DNA of 64,000 nucleotides from Rossellomorea aquimaris (GCF_008180865.1 NZ_VTEX01000001.1:1327809-1391808); one strand, 5' to 3'; counted from the first letter of the stretch, positions 32,841 to 42,454 are shown. Made by a program: numbers and translations. The notes: generated by a model not told the origin, from the letters alone.

Positions 32841-33338
32841 CTAGAAGTCTATTCGATCAAGCTGTTGTAATGTATCAACGGAAAATGAGATCATTTGAAG
32901 AACATCATCCACCATTTCTTCTGTAATGACTCTATTAAAAGTCAGTACCCCCTCGTACGCAGTCGGTTGAAGAGAAGATATAACTTCTTTCCATTCCCAA
33001 TTTTTATCCTTATTCCATGTTTCTTCAAGAAAAGACCGGCAATGGTGCAACTTCTCATCTCCCTTATAGACGATGAGGATATCAGCTCCTGCCATATTCT
33101 TTTCTGTCATCATCTTTCTCTCTGCCAGAAAATGACCCATATCAGCTTTTAAATGAAATTCAATCGAAATGGATTTCTTGTAAGGTAAAGAATAGTGAAT
33201 TTGATAGCAACGCTCATAGTGGGCAAAGTCAAATAAATCCTTCCGGTCAAGGATTTGGATTTCCCCTGTCAAATCAAGATCATAGACAGCTCCTTCAAAG
33301 ACTACCTTTAAGTTATCAAAGGCTGTTGGATCAAACAT
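32841..33338 (-). CDS. Unrecognised soluble protein downstream of fhs
   Basis: The product is a 165-residue acidic protein without signal peptide or membrane helix. The ATG at 33338 (MFDPTAFDNLKVVFEGAVYD) has GGAGAGGAG upstream. The first part alternates strands (VVFEGAVYDLDLTGEIQILDRKDL) and the C-terminus is helical (EEMVDDVLQMISFSVDTLQQL). I do not recognise a family and no catalytic motif is seen. It follows fhs by 28 bp on the same strand and is probably co-transcribed, so a link to one-carbon metabolism is possible but unsupported. Confidence 0.7.
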   Translation of the reverse strand: MFDPTAFDNLKVVFEGAVYDLDLTGEIQILDRKDLFDFAHYERCYQIHYSLPYKKSISIEFHLKADMGHFLAERKMMTEKNMAGADILIVYKGDEKLHHCRSFLEETWNKDKNWEWKEVISSLQPTAYEGVLTFNRVITEEMVDDVLQMISFSVDTLQQLDRIDF

Positions 33339-33366
33339 GTTCTCCTCTCCTTTCAAACCTCAATGA

Positions 33367-35058
33367 CTAAAATAACCCTACAGCCCTGCCGTCATCATCC
33401 ACATTCATTCCGAATGCTGCCGGATTTTTTGGCAGGCCAGGCATGGTCATGACTTCTCCTGTTAATGCAACAATAAATCCTGCTCCGATCTTCGGCTTAA
33501 GCTCTCGGATTGTGATTGTAAAATCTTCAGGACGGCCGAGTTTAGATGGATCATCTGATAAGGAATATTGGGTCTTGGCCATACAAACCGGCAGGACGCC
33601 CCACCCTTGATCTTCAAACTGCTGAAGCTGCTTTCGTGCTTTCACCGTGTAATCTACTTCTTTCGCTCCGTAAACCTTTTTCGCAATCGTTTCAATTTTA
33701 GATTGGAGTGAATCAGAAAGTTCATATAGACGAGAAAATTCTTTCGTGTTCCCTTCTATCTCATCCAATACCTTTTCGGCTAAGTCTCTTCCACCCTCTC
33801 CACCTTTAGCCCATACATCGGTTAGTGAAACTTCTACTCCCAGGTTTTCGCACCACTTTATAAGGGTCTGGATTTCGTCATCACTATCCGTCACAAATCG
33901 ATTAACCGCAATCACATAAGGTACGTTGAAATGATCTAACGTTTCCATGTGCTTCTTCAGATTAGATAGTCCTTTTTGCAGTGCCTGAAGATTTTCAGTT
34001 TGAAGATCACCTTTCCCTTGACCTCCATGCATCTTCAGAGCACGAATGGTGGCAACAAGCACGATGGCATCCGGTGCTATGTCTGCAGCTCGAGATTTGA
34101 TATTCAGAAACTTCTCGGCTCCTAAATCAGCACCAAACCCAGATTCCGTTACAACATAATCAGCCAGCTTAAGAGCCGTTTTGGTTGCCATGACACTATT
34201 ACACCCATGGGCAATGTTTGCGAATGGCCCGCCATGAATAAGGGCAGGAGAATGTTCGATCGTTTGAACGAGATTAGGTTTTAAGGCATCCTTTAACAAT
34301 AAGGTCAGCGCACCTTCAACTCCTAAATCTTCAACGGTCACCGGTTGTTTTGAAAAGTTGTATGCGACAACCATTCTACCAAGCCTTCTTCTTAATTCCT
34401 CAAGATTTTCAGATAAACATAGAACAGCCATAATCTCAGATGCCACTGTAATATCAAATCCGTCTTCACGGGGAACACCTTGCACCGGTCCACCTAAACC
34501 AACGATGATTTGTCTGAGGGCACGGTCATTCATGTCCAGAGCCCGTTTCCATACGACCCTTCTTTGATCAATATTCAATTCATTTCCCTGATGGATATGA
34601 TTATCTACCAATGCGGCTAAAGCGTTATTCGCAGTCGAAATAGCGTGGATATCACCTGTGAAATGAAGGTTGATATCCTCCATGGGCAGGACTTGTGAAT
34701 ACCCTCCTCCTGTTGCTCCGCCTTTTATTCCCATCGTTGGACCAAGTGATGGTTCCCTCATGGCAATGATGGTGTTTTTATTTAACTGATTTAACGCATC
34801 CCCGAGTCCAACCGTAACCGTTGATTTCCCCTCGCCTGCAGGAGTCGGGTTAATCGAGGTTACAAGGATTAATTTCCCATTGGCATGGTCCTTGAGTTTA
34901 TGTATCGCTTCATAGGATAATTTCCCTTTGTATTTACCATAAAGCTCTAGATCATCTTCTGTGAGACCGATTTTTTTCGCAATGTCCAGTATCGGTTGCA
35001 TAGTTGATTGTTGAGCAATTTCAATATCTGATTTTACTTTTTTCTTCGTTGTCGTCAC
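33367..35058 (-). CDS. fhs: Formate--tetrahydrofolate ligase
   Basis: Fhs forms 10-formyl-tetrahydrofolate from formate, THF and ATP, feeding purine and fMet synthesis. The 563-residue length is normal. The ATP-binding loop is [18 protein letters not shown] (about 72-89). [24 protein letters not shown] and [25 protein letters not shown] are family signatures, and [12 protein letters not shown] lies near the C-terminus. A terminator for an unrelated gene lies upstream, so it starts its own transcript. Confidence 0.97.
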   Translation of the reverse strand: MTTTKKKVKSDIEIAQQSTMQPILDIAKKIGLTEDDLELYGKYKGKLSYEAIHKLKDHANGKLILVTSINPTPAGEGKSTVTVGLGDALNQLNKNTIIAMREPSLGPTMGIKGGATGGGYSQVLPMEDINLHFTGDIHAISTANNALAALVDNHIHQGNELNIDQRRVVWKRALDMNDRALRQIIVGLGGPVQGVPREDGFDITVASEIMAVLCLSENLEELRRRLGRMVVAYNFSKQPVTVEDLGVEGALTLLLKDALKPNLVQTIEHSPALIHGGPFANIAHGCNSVMATKTALKLADYVVTESGFGADLGAEKFLNIKSRAADIAPDAIVLVATIRALKMHGGQGKGDLQTENLQALQKGLSNLKKHMETLDHFNVPYVIAVNRFVTDSDDEIQTLIKWCENLGVEVSLTDVWAKGGEGGRDLAEKVLDEIEGNTKEFSRLYELSDSLQSKIETIAKKVYGAKEVDYTVKARKQLQQFEDQGWGVLPVCMAKTQYSLSDDPSKLGRPEDFTITIRELKPKIGAGFIVALTGEVMTMPGLPKNPAAFGMNVDDDGRAVGLF

Positions 35059-35265
35059 TTGAACTCACCTTCTAGTTTCATATTTACAGCTAAGCAGCAT
35101 GTACTTTTATTACATTCACTATTTACTTTACAAAATAGCATGCATTTCCTTAAAATTCATTTACAGAGAGTTTGTACTCTGTAACGATTGTATTTCTTTA
35201 TTTTACACTATAAATCAACCTTATCTCTTTTAAGTTTATATCTCCACCATTATATCCTTCCTAAT

Positions 35266-35312
35266 AAAAACATGACCGGTCCTCACATTTGAGAATCGAT
35301 CATGTTTTTTTA
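35266..35312 (-). terminator. Terminator of the methyltransferase gene
   Basis: On the minus strand AAACATGATCG and CGGTCATGTTTTT form the base of a long imperfect stem ending in U residues. It overlaps the stop codon region of the gene. Confidence 0.65.
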
Positions 35313-35984
35313 TTTTTGGAACATAAACAAGGTCATAAAGGTTAAAGCCTGTTTTAATTCATTTGTGAGATTCTCTGTTATGGACGACTTCACACCCTTT
35401 TTATATACCCAGTCTTCATCGACCTTCTTCCACCCTTTTTCACCAGCCAGTTTCTCTAATTCCCATGGCATCATCGTATTACATATAGCTTCCTTTCCGT
35501 GTAAACGAGGAAAGGCATTATCTCTGGGGTGAGCAGTGGGACCTAATAAACCAATACATATGTACCCATTCGGAGTCACAACCCGTTCGATTTCGTTTAG
35601 AGTATGTAAGGGATCTTCAGTCCATTCAACTGAATTTATCGCCATGACGGCATGAAATTGTTCATCTTGAAATGGAAGGGATCGCAAATCACCCTGTAGA
35701 AATGATAGTTGGTCCATTTCTTGCTTCTTCGCTATTTCAACCATTTTCCCAGAAAAATCCATCCCTGTGACCACATAGCCCTTCTTATATAACAAGTAGG
35801 AACCATATCCGTCACCACATCCTAAATCAGCTACACGATTCCCAGTATCAATATGTTTAGTGAAGAATGGGATGATCGCTTTCCTACTTCCGCTCGTCCA
35901 CATTTCAACACTTCTTTCGTGCCAATAATCTGCATTGTCTTCCCAGCGGGTTTTCGCACTTGTATGCCATTCTGAATTTTTCAT
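35310..35984 (-). CDS. Class I SAM-dependent methyltransferase
   Basis: The product is a 224-residue methyltransferase. Motif I is VADLGCGDGYGSYLL (about 52-66), followed by VVTGMDFSGKMVEIAK (motif post-I) and FHAVMAINSVEWTEDP (about 110). The N-terminus (WHTSAKTRWEDNADYWHERS) is of the Methyltransf_11 type and resembles YodH-like proteins. The substrate cannot be read from the sequence; small-molecule methylation is most likely. It is monocistronic between fhs and mntR. Confidence 0.85.
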   Translation of the reverse strand: MKNSEWHTSAKTRWEDNADYWHERSVEMWTSGSRKAIIPFFTKHIDTGNRVADLGCGDGYGSYLLYKKGYVVTGMDFSGKMVEIAKKQEMDQLSFLQGDLRSLPFQDEQFHAVMAINSVEWTEDPLHTLNEIERVVTPNGYICIGLLGPTAHPRDNAFPRLHGKEAICNTMMPWELEKLAGEKGWKKVDEDWVYKKGVKSSITENLTNELKQALTFMTLFMFQK

Positions 35985-36188
35985 ATGTACACCTCAATAA
36001 TATTTTCTCTTTAGTTTAATATTCTCATTCGATAAGCGAAAATCCTTCTTTCAAGGGTGAAGACTTTGGGAACGCGGAATAAATAATAATATTATGTAAA
36101 CTTAATAGACGAATTGGCAAGCCGATTATGTTTTCCATCCTTTTTGTCCATACTAGTCCTATAATCAGAACAAGAAAGGTGATGTTGT

Positions 36189-36407
36189 ATGGAAGAGATT
36201 TCTAAAGTTCAACGGAACTACCATGGAGACATTATCAGTTTCCAAACTTCTTCTGGCCGTATAATCTCTTATCGAAAAGCTGTTTTAGAAGCTTCTGAGG
36301 GATTACTTCAAGGAGTGACCTTGAATGAGAATGAATGGGGAGAAACAGAATTATCAAGTATGTCCGTTGATGATGGAAGCTTCAATGACTATCCTTCAAT
36401 TTTTTGA
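36189..36407 (+). CDS. DUF3892-type small protein
   Basis: The product is a 72-residue protein. KVQRNYHGDIISFQTSSGRIISYRKAV followed by LLQGVTLNEN fits the DUF3892 pattern (V-R-x-x-x-G-D-I-x-x-x-x-x-x-x-G-R). GAAAGGTGATG lies upstream of the ATG and a terminator shared with mntR follows. Members are common in Firmicutes and unassigned in function. Confidence 0.65.
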   Translation: MEEISKVQRNYHGDIISFQTSSGRIISYRKAVLEASEGLLQGVTLNENEWGETELSSMSVDDGSFNDYPSIF

Positions 36408-36456
36408 ACGGGACCTTTTACTGATTTATGCACTAAGAAACAGTACCTAAATACAA

Positions 36457-36500
36457 CAAAAAGGACATTCATGCCATGTTGCATGAAGTCCTTTTTTTCT
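36457..36500. terminator. Bidirectional terminator between the DUF3892 gene and mntR
   Basis: AAAAGGAC-TTCATGC and GCATGAA-GTCCTTTT pair with a small bulge; a run of seven T follows on the plus strand and A residues flank the other side. Confidence 0.8.
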
Positions 36501-36519
36501 GTTTCAGTTGCCATGATTT

Positions 36520-36936
36520 TTATTCACTACGATTTTGAATGGTTCGAAGTTCTTCCACCCGGTCCTTCTCTTCATCGAAGAATTGGACGAGATCTCCAAT
36601 ACGATCAATGGAATCCCAGCTTAAGTGGTGTTCGATTCCTTCCACGTCTTCATAAATATGCTCTTCTTTCACTCCAATTACACGAAGGAATTGTTCTAAT
36701 AGTTCATGTCTATATACTAAACGCTTTCCTACTTTGTTTCCTTTTGGAGTCAGAACAAGCCCGCGATATTTCTCGTAAATGAGATAATCGTCCTTATCTA
36801 ACTTCTGCACCATTTTGGTAACCGAGGAGGGGTGAACAGATAAAGCTTCTGCTATATCTGATACTCTGGCATAACCTTTGTTCTCAATTAACATATAAAT
36901 CTGTTCTATATAATCTTCCATACTTGGTGTAGGCAT
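36520..36936 (-). CDS. mntR: Manganese-responsive repressor MntR
   Basis: The product is a 138-residue DtxR-family repressor, close to the 142 of B. subtilis MntR. The winged-helix DNA-binding domain ([42 protein letters not shown]) is followed by the dimerisation domain. Metal ligands are visible: Asp8, Glu11, His77, Glu99, Glu102 and His103 in typical positions ([20 protein letters not shown]). When loaded with Mn(II) it represses Mn uptake. The target is very probably mntABCD next door, which has MntR-like boxes. Confidence 0.95.
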   Translation of the reverse strand: MPTPSMEDYIEQIYMLIENKGYARVSDIAEALSVHPSSVTKMVQKLDKDDYLIYEKYRGLVLTPKGNKVGKRLVYRHELLEQFLRVIGVKEEHIYEDVEGIEHHLSWDSIDRIGDLVQFFDEEKDRVEELRTIQNRSE

Positions 36937-37015
36937 TCTGTACCCTCCAAATTTCCATAAATATCATTAAAAGTTTACTATAACTACAGAATGAATACAA
37001 CCCAAGCACTTTAAA

Positions 37016-37891
37016 TTACTCCTCTGTCAACCGTTGATTCAGCACCCTGGATACCAACCCGTGTTTCGGTGATAACATCCATACGATGAAGAAAACAAGT
37101 CCGGCGGACACTGCCATTGCACCTGAAATGGACACATCGAACATCTTTGCCCCGTAATATCCGATGATGCTATCAAAGACTCCAATGCCCCCGCTTAAAA
37201 GAAGCATCACTTTATATCGGTCAGTAAGTAAATATGCTGTAGCTCCAGGGGCAATGAGCATCGCTACCACGAGAATCGCACCTACGCTATCAAATGCGGA
37301 TACAGTCGTAACGGATACCAGACCCATTAATATATAATGAACCGCAAGTACCGGGATACCGATAGCCGCTGCCATACTTGGATCAAAAGAAGTTAATTTA
37401 AACTCTTTGAACAGAAGGAAAATGATGAGAATATCCAATAGCAATACAAATCCCAGCATCACAACTGATTTAGGAATGTCCCCAAGTATTGGCAATGACA
37501 AGGTATTCCAAGGGACGAATGCAATTTCACCCATTAAGGCATGCTCCACATCCAAATGAACATTCTTAGCAAACAATGAAATGAGGATGACCCCTACAGC
37601 AAACAGGGAAGTAAACACTACACCTATTGCAGCATCTTCCTGGATCCCGCTGGAATTCAATAACTGAACCATAAAGGTAGTCAACAATCCAGCCACTGCT
37701 GCACCGATCAACATATAAAATCCATTCATACTTTGGCTGACAATGAATGCCATAACCAGTCCGAGGAGCACGGTATGGCTGATTGCATCTGCTAACATCG
37801 ACATCTTTCTCAGGATTAAGAAGCATCCTACGATGCCACAGGATAAACCTACTAAACTACCAGTCAGAAGAATCCATAATTCATAACTCAT
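37016..37891 (-). CDS. mntD: Manganese ABC transporter permease MntD
   Basis: The product is a 291-residue ABC-3 family permease with about eight hydrophobic helices. The conserved loop DAISHTVLLG near the N-terminus and the cytoplasmic segment FKLTSFDPSMAAAIGIP contact the ATPase. It is the last gene of mntABCD and overlaps mntC by 11 bp. With MntC it should form a heterodimeric Mn(II) channel fed by lipoprotein MntA and powered by MntB. Confidence 0.92.
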   Translation of the reverse strand: MSYELWILLTGSLVGLSCGIVGCFLILRKMSMLADAISHTVLLGLVMAFIVSQSMNGFYMLIGAAVAGLLTTFMVQLLNSSGIQEDAAIGVVFTSLFAVGVILISLFAKNVHLDVEHALMGEIAFVPWNTLSLPILGDIPKSVVMLGFVLLLDILIIFLLFKEFKLTSFDPSMAAAIGIPVLAVHYILMGLVSVTTVSAFDSVGAILVVAMLIAPGATAYLLTDRYKVMLLLSGGIGVFDSIIGYYGAKMFDVSISGAMAVSAGLVFFIVWMLSPKHGLVSRVLNQRLTEE

Positions 37892-39188
37892 ATCCTTGCC
37901 CCCCTCTTCTGCTTGACATCTTTACGTTTAAGAAAGGATATTGCATATAAATATCGGACATTTTCATTTGCAGCTTTGTGAGTTGTTCTTTTGATAACGC
38001 CTCTTTTTCTTCCTTTTCAATCCACTGGATATCAAGTGACCCCAACTCACTCGGGTACATTTCTTTCAGTTCCATGATTTCATCAACAAAGCTGAATTGC
38101 TCCGCTTTCATTAGCCCTGATTTTGTAATCGTCAATATTCCATCCTCTTGATTCAGGTAACCTTTTTTCATTAAATGCTTCAATACCCGATTAAATCTTA
38201 AGTTAGAAATATTGCTTTGTTGAAATATATATTCTACACGTATCGTTTGTTTACCGGATTCATACATCTTTTTCAGTATAAAGCGCATAGCCAGTCGATC
38301 ATCATTTTTCAATCTTTTCAATATAACCGAGATTAATCCGCGCTTCGGAGAGAACAGCATGGATATGATGAAAATAACTGTGGCCGTCAATACAATGAAT
38401 GGGCCGGTCGATAACCCTTTACCAAGGGTACTGATCAGCGTTCCGATTGCCCCTGATAAGCCTCCGACCATTCCAGATATAAAGACCATTATCCGTAATG
38501 AATCCGTCCAGTATCTTGCTGATATGGCTGGAGTGATCAGCATAGCCGCCATCAGGATGACGCCTACTGCTTGAATTCCGATGACAACCGTAATAACCAA
38601 TAAGGAAACAAAAAGAAAATTCAAAAATCCTACAGGAAGCCCGATTCCCTTCGCAAATTGAGGATCAAAGGTACTTACCTTAAATTCTTTGAATAAAAGT
38701 GACGTAATAATAATTAAAGCCGCTGCCGTTAAGCCCATAAGCTGAACATCTCTCCCCACCAGGGAAGCTGCCTGCCCAAAGATAAAATCATCCAAGCCGC
38801 TTTGGTTACCCGTAGGCATTTGAGCAACCTTTGTTAAAAGGACGATTCCCAATCCAAAGAATACAGACAATACTAAGCAAATAGCCGTGTCTTCCTTGAT
38901 TCTCGTTGTGTTCGTAATGAGTTGTATCGTGTAAGCAGCAAGTAGACCCGTGGCGGCAGCACCAATCAATAGTACAAAGAAATTTTTCTCACCCATGAAC
39001 ATAAATGCAAAACAGATTCCCGGCAATGCTGCATGGGCGACCGCATCCCCTATTAAGCTTTGTTTCCTTAGTAAAGCAAAGCTGCCTAAAACTCCGCTCG
39101 CAATTCCCAGTAATAAAGTACTAAGTAATACCCATTGGGTATTTCCGTCCGTTAAAATCGATTGCCATAAATGATTCATCGTATTCAC
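37881..39188 (-). CDS. mntC: Manganese ABC transporter permease MntC with C-terminal winged-helix extension
   Basis: The product has 435 residues, the same as I recall for B. subtilis MntC. The first ~285 residues are an ABC-3 permease (DAVAHAALPGICFAFMF, FKVSTFDPQFAKGIGLP). The cytoplasmic extension of ~150 residues contains winged-helix-like helices (IEYIFQQSNISNLRFNRVLKHLMKKGYL, GLMKAEQFSFVDEI) similar to a DtxR-type domain. The extension may sense metal or nucleic acid; its role is not established. It overlaps mntD and follows mntB by 6 bp. Confidence 0.92.
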   Translation of the reverse strand: MNTMNHLWQSILTDGNTQWVLLSTLLLGIASGVLGSFALLRKQSLIGDAVAHAALPGICFAFMFMGEKNFFVLLIGAAATGLLAAYTIQLITNTTRIKEDTAICLVLSVFFGLGIVLLTKVAQMPTGNQSGLDDFIFGQAASLVGRDVQLMGLTAAALIIITSLLFKEFKVSTFDPQFAKGIGLPVGFLNFLFVSLLVITVVIGIQAVGVILMAAMLITPAISARYWTDSLRIMVFISGMVGGLSGAIGTLISTLGKGLSTGPFIVLTATVIFIISMLFSPKRGLISVILKRLKNDDRLAMRFILKKMYESGKQTIRVEYIFQQSNISNLRFNRVLKHLMKKGYLNQEDGILTITKSGLMKAEQFSFVDEIMELKEMYPSELGSLDIQWIEKEEKEALSKEQLTKLQMKMSDIYMQYPFLNVKMSSRRGGQGYEL

Positions 39189-39194
39189 CTCTTT

Positions 39195-39941
39195 CTATGG
39201 ATGAATTAACATTTGATCCTTTTCCAGGAAAGATAGTTTCCCACCATAGGTTAGTTGTAAATTCTCTATACTAAACACATCTTTTGTCGGACCATAGGCT
39301 ATCGTTTTTCTATTCAGTAACAGCGTCCAATCGAAATACTCTGTAACAGTCTGTAAATCATGATGAACAACCAATACAGTCTTGCCTTGTTCCTTCAATT
39401 CATTCAATAAGGAAATGATTGCTTTTTCCGTCGCAGCGTCCACACCAACAAATGGTTCATCCATGAAATAAACTTCCGCTTCCTGAGCCAGTGCCCTCGC
39501 AAGAAAAACCCTTTGCTGCTGTCCTCCTGATAACTGACTGATTTGTCTTGATGCAAATTGAGTCATTCCTACTTTATCGAGACACTCCATTGCAAATTGA
39601 ACATCTTTTTTTGATGGTCTCTTAAACCATCCTAAATGACCATATCTCCCCATTAATACGACATCCAATGCATTTGTAGGGAAATCCCAATCTACAGATC
39701 CACGCTGGGGGACGTACCCGACTAATTTGCTTTTAGGGGAATAGGCTTTTTCAAAGATTTTGATATCACCGGACGAGCGGGGAATCAATCCCAGAATGGC
39801 TTTAATTAATGTAGACTTCCCTGCACCATTAGGACCGACAATTCCGATTAACTTACCCTTTGGAACAGAAAACCCTACGTCCATCAAAACCGGTTTTCTA
39901 TGATACGCAACGGTTAACCCCTTAATATCAACTGAATTCAT
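39195..39941 (-). CDS. mntB: Manganese ABC transporter ATPase MntB
   Basis: The product is a 248-residue ABC ATPase. Walker A is GPNGAGKST (about 36-44), the signature LSGGQQQR (about 142), Walker B YFMDEPFVGVD (about 164), and the switch histidine in VLVVHHDL. The Q-loop GYVPQRGSVDWDFPTNALDVV has the DWDFP sequence common in Mn/Zn importers. It energises MntCD. It is the second gene of the operon, 18 bp after mntA. Confidence 0.95.
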   Translation of the reverse strand: MNSVDIKGLTVAYHRKPVLMDVGFSVPKGKLIGIVGPNGAGKSTLIKAILGLIPRSSGDIKIFEKAYSPKSKLVGYVPQRGSVDWDFPTNALDVVLMGRYGHLGWFKRPSKKDVQFAMECLDKVGMTQFASRQISQLSGGQQQRVFLARALAQEAEVYFMDEPFVGVDAATEKAIISLLNELKEQGKTVLVVHHDLQTVTEYFDWTLLLNRKTIAYGPTKDVFSIENLQLTYGGKLSFLEKDQMLIHP

Positions 39942-39959
39942 GGTATCGCCTCCTAAGAC

Positions 39960-40895
39960 TTACTTTAGTCCCTCTACAATCGTATCAACGTTATGCTTAT
40001 ACATACCGATGTACGTTCCTTCTTCTGTACCTTCTTTGCCCATAGCATCTGAGAATAATTCCCCGCCTTTTTCAACTTCATGGCCTTTATCTTGCGCACC
40101 TGCTATAACGGCGTTGATCGATTTTTCAGAGATACTTGATTCTACAAACACAGCTTTGATGTTTCTTTCTACCAAAGTATTTACAAGAGACTGAACGTCT
40201 GCTAATCCATATTCAGCATCAGTACTCAGACCTTGTAATCCCATAACTTGAAGATCGTATTTTGCTCCGAAGTAATTAAATGCATCGTGAGCTGTTACAA
40301 GAACTCTTTGTTCCTCTGGAATCTTTGACATTTCTTCCGTAGAGTATGCTTTCAGTTCATCTAATTCGGCAAAGTACTTTTCAGTATTTCGAATGTAGTC
40401 TTCTTTGTTTTCAGGATCTTTCTCGATCAACCCGTCCCGCACTTGCTCCAATGCAATTTTCCATAAATCAATATCGAACCACACATGTGGGTCAGTTGCC
40501 GTATTATCTGCCTGATCCTTACGCAGTTTATCTTTAGGTATACTATCAGCGATTGCATAAGTCGGTTTTTCCTTGTTCATTTTTTCGAAGATCTCAAGCA
40601 TTTTCCCTTCTAAATGGAGACCGCTATAGAAAATAATATCTGCTTCCTGAAGTTTACCAATATCCGACTGTTTAGCTTTGTAAAGGTGAGGATCCACACC
40701 AGGTCCCATTAAACTTTGAACCTCTACATGCTCTCCTCCAATATTTTTAACTGCATCCCCTATTTGCCCTATTGTTGTCGTAACGACTATTTTATCGTTT
40801 TTAGTACCAGTGGTAGTAGCTCCACAGCCTGATAGGATAAGTCCTGACGCTAAAATTATGATCATCCCGACAAGAGCCATTAATCTTATTTTCAT
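39960..40895 (-). CDS. mntA: Manganese-binding lipoprotein MntA
   Basis: The product is a 311-residue cluster A-I (ZnuA/TroA-like) solute-binding lipoprotein. The ATG at 40895 with GGAGAGGAG upstream gives the signal peptide MKIRLMALVGMIIILASGLI ending in lipobox LSGC. Metal ligands are seen: His in GPGVDPHLYKA, His in DPHVWFD, Glu in FVESS and the last Asp in SDAMG. There is no long His-rich loop, which favours Mn over Zn. First gene of mntABCD. Confidence 0.94.
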   Translation of the reverse strand: MKIRLMALVGMIIILASGLILSGCGATTTGTKNDKIVVTTTIGQIGDAVKNIGGEHVEVQSLMGPGVDPHLYKAKQSDIGKLQEADIIFYSGLHLEGKMLEIFEKMNKEKPTYAIADSIPKDKLRKDQADNTATDPHVWFDIDLWKIALEQVRDGLIEKDPENKEDYIRNTEKYFAELDELKAYSTEEMSKIPEEQRVLVTAHDAFNYFGAKYDLQVMGLQGLSTDAEYGLADVQSLVNTLVERNIKAVFVESSISEKSINAVIAGAQDKGHEVEKGGELFSDAMGKEGTEEGTYIGMYKHNVDTIVEGLK

Positions 40896-40956
40896 GTTTG
40901 ATCTCCTCTCCAACCCAATTTTTTTGATATCTACTACATCTACCTTATTCATCAAA

Positions 40957-40985
40957 CTTATATATGTTCACTTTTTTTTACACAA
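40957..40985 (-). promoter_or_regulatory. Candidate sigma-A promoter of mntABCD
   Basis: TTGTGT (40985-40980) and TATAAG (40962-40957) are separated by 17 nt on the minus strand. The iterons lie 25-85 bp upstream of this -35. A promoter overlapping the iterons cannot be excluded. Confidence 0.4.
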
Positions 40986-41010
40986 GTAATTTCTTTTTTA
41001 TAAGACTACA

Positions 41011-41070
41011 AAAGTTTCCTTAGTGCAATAAAAGTTTCCTTAGTGCAAATTTTATTTCCTTACTCAATAT
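41011..41070 (-). promoter_or_regulatory. Three 20-bp iterons resembling MntR boxes
   Basis: Two nearly identical units (41011-41030 and 41031-41050) and one weaker unit (41051-41070) repeat with an exact 20-bp period. On the minus strand the core reads TTGCACTAAGGAAACTTT, which matches the MntR box I know from Bacillus (TTTGCATGAGGGAAA) at most positions. The third unit keeps TTGAGTAAGGAAATAAA. Two helical turns of spacing would place bound dimers on one DNA face. Confidence 0.75.
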
Positions 41071-41126
41071 TTGTCAATACATATTAACCAAATTGTTTAA
41101 ACATTTCAGCAAAAAAGGAGGGAATG

Positions 41127-41155
41127 TTGACTCGAAAATCGTCATATTGTATAGT
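41127..41155 (+). promoter_or_regulatory. Sigma-A promoter of cspD with a long 5' leader
   Basis: TTGACT (41127-41132), a 17-nt spacer and TATAGT (41150-41155) make a near-consensus promoter. Transcription would start near 41162, leaving a leader of about 114 nt before the cold-shock gene, as expected for a cold-regulated mRNA. Confidence 0.75.
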
Positions 41156-41275
41156 AAAGACATCATTGAAGTGTACGATTTTTATGCTTATTTCCAATGT
41201 ATGAGAGTCAATCATTTCGTGAAAAATATTTTTCAGAGGCACAAACGTGCTTGAACGATTTAGGAGGATTCGAAA

Positions 41276-41476
41276 ATGCAAAATGGTAAAGTAAAATGGT
41301 TCAACAATGAAAAAGGATTTGGATTCATCGAAGTTGAAGGTGGAGACGATGTATTCGTTCACTTCTCAGCGATTCAAGGTGAAGGGTTCAAATCATTAGA
41401 AGAAGGTCAAGAAGTTTCTTTCGACGTTGTTGAAGGAAATCGTGGACCTCAAGCAGCAAACGTAGTTAAATTATAA
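41276..41476 (+). CDS. cspD: Cold-shock protein CspD
   Basis: The product is a 66-residue single cold-shock domain that binds single-stranded RNA and DNA. RNP1 (KGFGFIEV) and RNP2 (VFVHFSAI) are intact. AGGAGG lies 6 nt before the ATG. The long leader upstream probably folds differently in the cold. The neighbours (ypeQ, ypeP, ypdP, ypdQ) are those of cspD in B. subtilis, which is why I use cspD rather than cspB. A long perfect terminator follows. Confidence 0.95.
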   Translation: MQNGKVKWFNNEKGFGFIEVEGGDDVFVHFSAIQGEGFKSLEEGQEVSFDVVEGNRGPQAANVVKL

Positions 41477-41499
41477 TCGTTCGAACAATATAGCATACC

Positions 41500-41544
41500 A
41501 AAGGGCAGCAATTCTTATGTAATCCTAAGAATTGCTGCCCTTTA
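41500..41544. terminator. Bidirectional terminator after cspD
   Basis: AAAGGGCAGCAATTCTTA and TAAGAATTGCTGCCCTTT form an 18-bp stem with a short loop. It serves cspD and the converging ypeQ. Confidence 0.92.
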
Positions 41545-41548
41545 TTAT

Positions 41549-41725
41549 TCAATTCAATTTTTGTCCGTAATTTCGAATTTGTTCACCAATGGTGCATTTT
41601 TCTATACAAAAGCGGTGAGCATAGGTTTTACCATACTCTTTGCGAAAGTGAGCTTTAAGTAAGCAGTCGTTACAGTAGGTGTCTATGAGCTCATCCACTT
41701 TATCCACCACTTCTTTTCGATTCAT
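41549..41725 (-). CDS. ypeQ: YpeQ-like zinc-finger protein
   Basis: The product is a 58-residue protein starting MNRKEVVDKVDELIDTYCND. Cysteines at about 18 and 21 (CNDC), His/Cys in HFRKEYG...HRFCIEKC make a compact zinc site. TTAGGAGTG lies upstream of the ATG at 41725; the longer in-frame version lacks a site. The location next to cspD and ypeP matches B. subtilis ypeQ. The function is unknown. Confidence 0.78.
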   Translation of the reverse strand: MNRKEVVDKVDELIDTYCNDCLLKAHFRKEYGKTYAHRFCIEKCTIGEQIRNYGQKLN

Positions 41726-41797
41726 GTGATCACTCCTAAGCTTGTTCAAGGACTTACTGTGTATTGTTATTTATAGAGTATATAATAGGGAACGAAA

Positions 41798-42454
41798 TTA
41801 TTCTATTCGTTTATTACTGTGGACTTTTGTCCCTTCTAAAGCTTGATTGGCAAGCTTATCCGCTTCTTTATTATCTTTTCTATTCAGCACGACCCAATTG
41901 ATTTTCAATCGAAGCTTTTTGATGAGGGCTTCAATACGATCGAGCCACCGACTCAAGCTCTCTTCATAACAAGGCCATTCCCCTTCCAACTGTTTTATTA
42001 CCACCTGGGAATCTCCATTAATCGTACAAGGAGCATTCTTCACGCCGATTTCATCAAGCAATCCAAGGGCAATATGTAAAGCTGCGTATTCTGCTTCATT
42101 ATTATTTTCAATTTCCTCGAGAAGTTCATTTTTTCTGATTCTAAATGATTCTCCACCTTTATCGTAATAGATGACAATCCCTGCACCGGCAATGAGCGAT
42201 TCCTTATCAAACCCTCCGTCGAAATATACAACGATGTTTTCTGGTTCCTTTTCTAATTCCTTATTCAGTTTGACAAATTCCTTTCTGGACCACGAATTCC
42301 CCATTTCATCTATGATTTCAAGATCATGGACTCTTCCGGTTTTCATGAGATCATCGATATGAATCATTGTTTCTTTTCTTGGGAAGTAGTTGGATTCAAA
42401 CCATATACTTGACGCTGTTTTGCTTGCATATTTAAATTTTAATTTCATTTCCAT
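41798..42454 (-). CDS. ypeP: YpeP-like reverse-transcriptase-like RNase H family protein
   Basis: The product is 218 residues from the ATG at 42454 (MEMKLKFKYASK), which has AAGGAG about 9 nt upstream. The N-terminal ~70 residues are specific to YpeP. The C-terminal RNase H fold carries acidic residues in VVYFDGGFD, NNNEAEYAAL, INGDSQVV and NKEADKLAN, corresponding to the DEDD metal site. It could cleave RNA-DNA hybrids, although YpeP itself is not known to me as active. ypdP and ypdQ lie beside it, giving two RNase H-like genes within 2 kb. Confidence 0.85.
   Translation of the reverse strand: MEMKLKFKYASKTASSIWFESNYFPRKETMIHIDDLMKTGRVHDLEIIDEMGNSWSRKEFVKLNKELEKEPENIVVYFDGGFDKESLIAGAGIVIYYDKGGESFRIRKNELLEEIENNNEAEYAALHIALGLLDEIGVKNAPCTINGDSQVVIKQLEGEWPCYEESLSRWLDRIEALIKKLRLKINWVVLNRKDNKEADKLANQALEGTKVHSNKRIE

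Noticed and set aside
41122..41210. A short frame starting ATGTTGACT behind AAAGGAGGG upstream of cspD
   Set aside because: The would-be start codon overlaps the -35 element of the cspD promoter, so it would not be transcribed from it.
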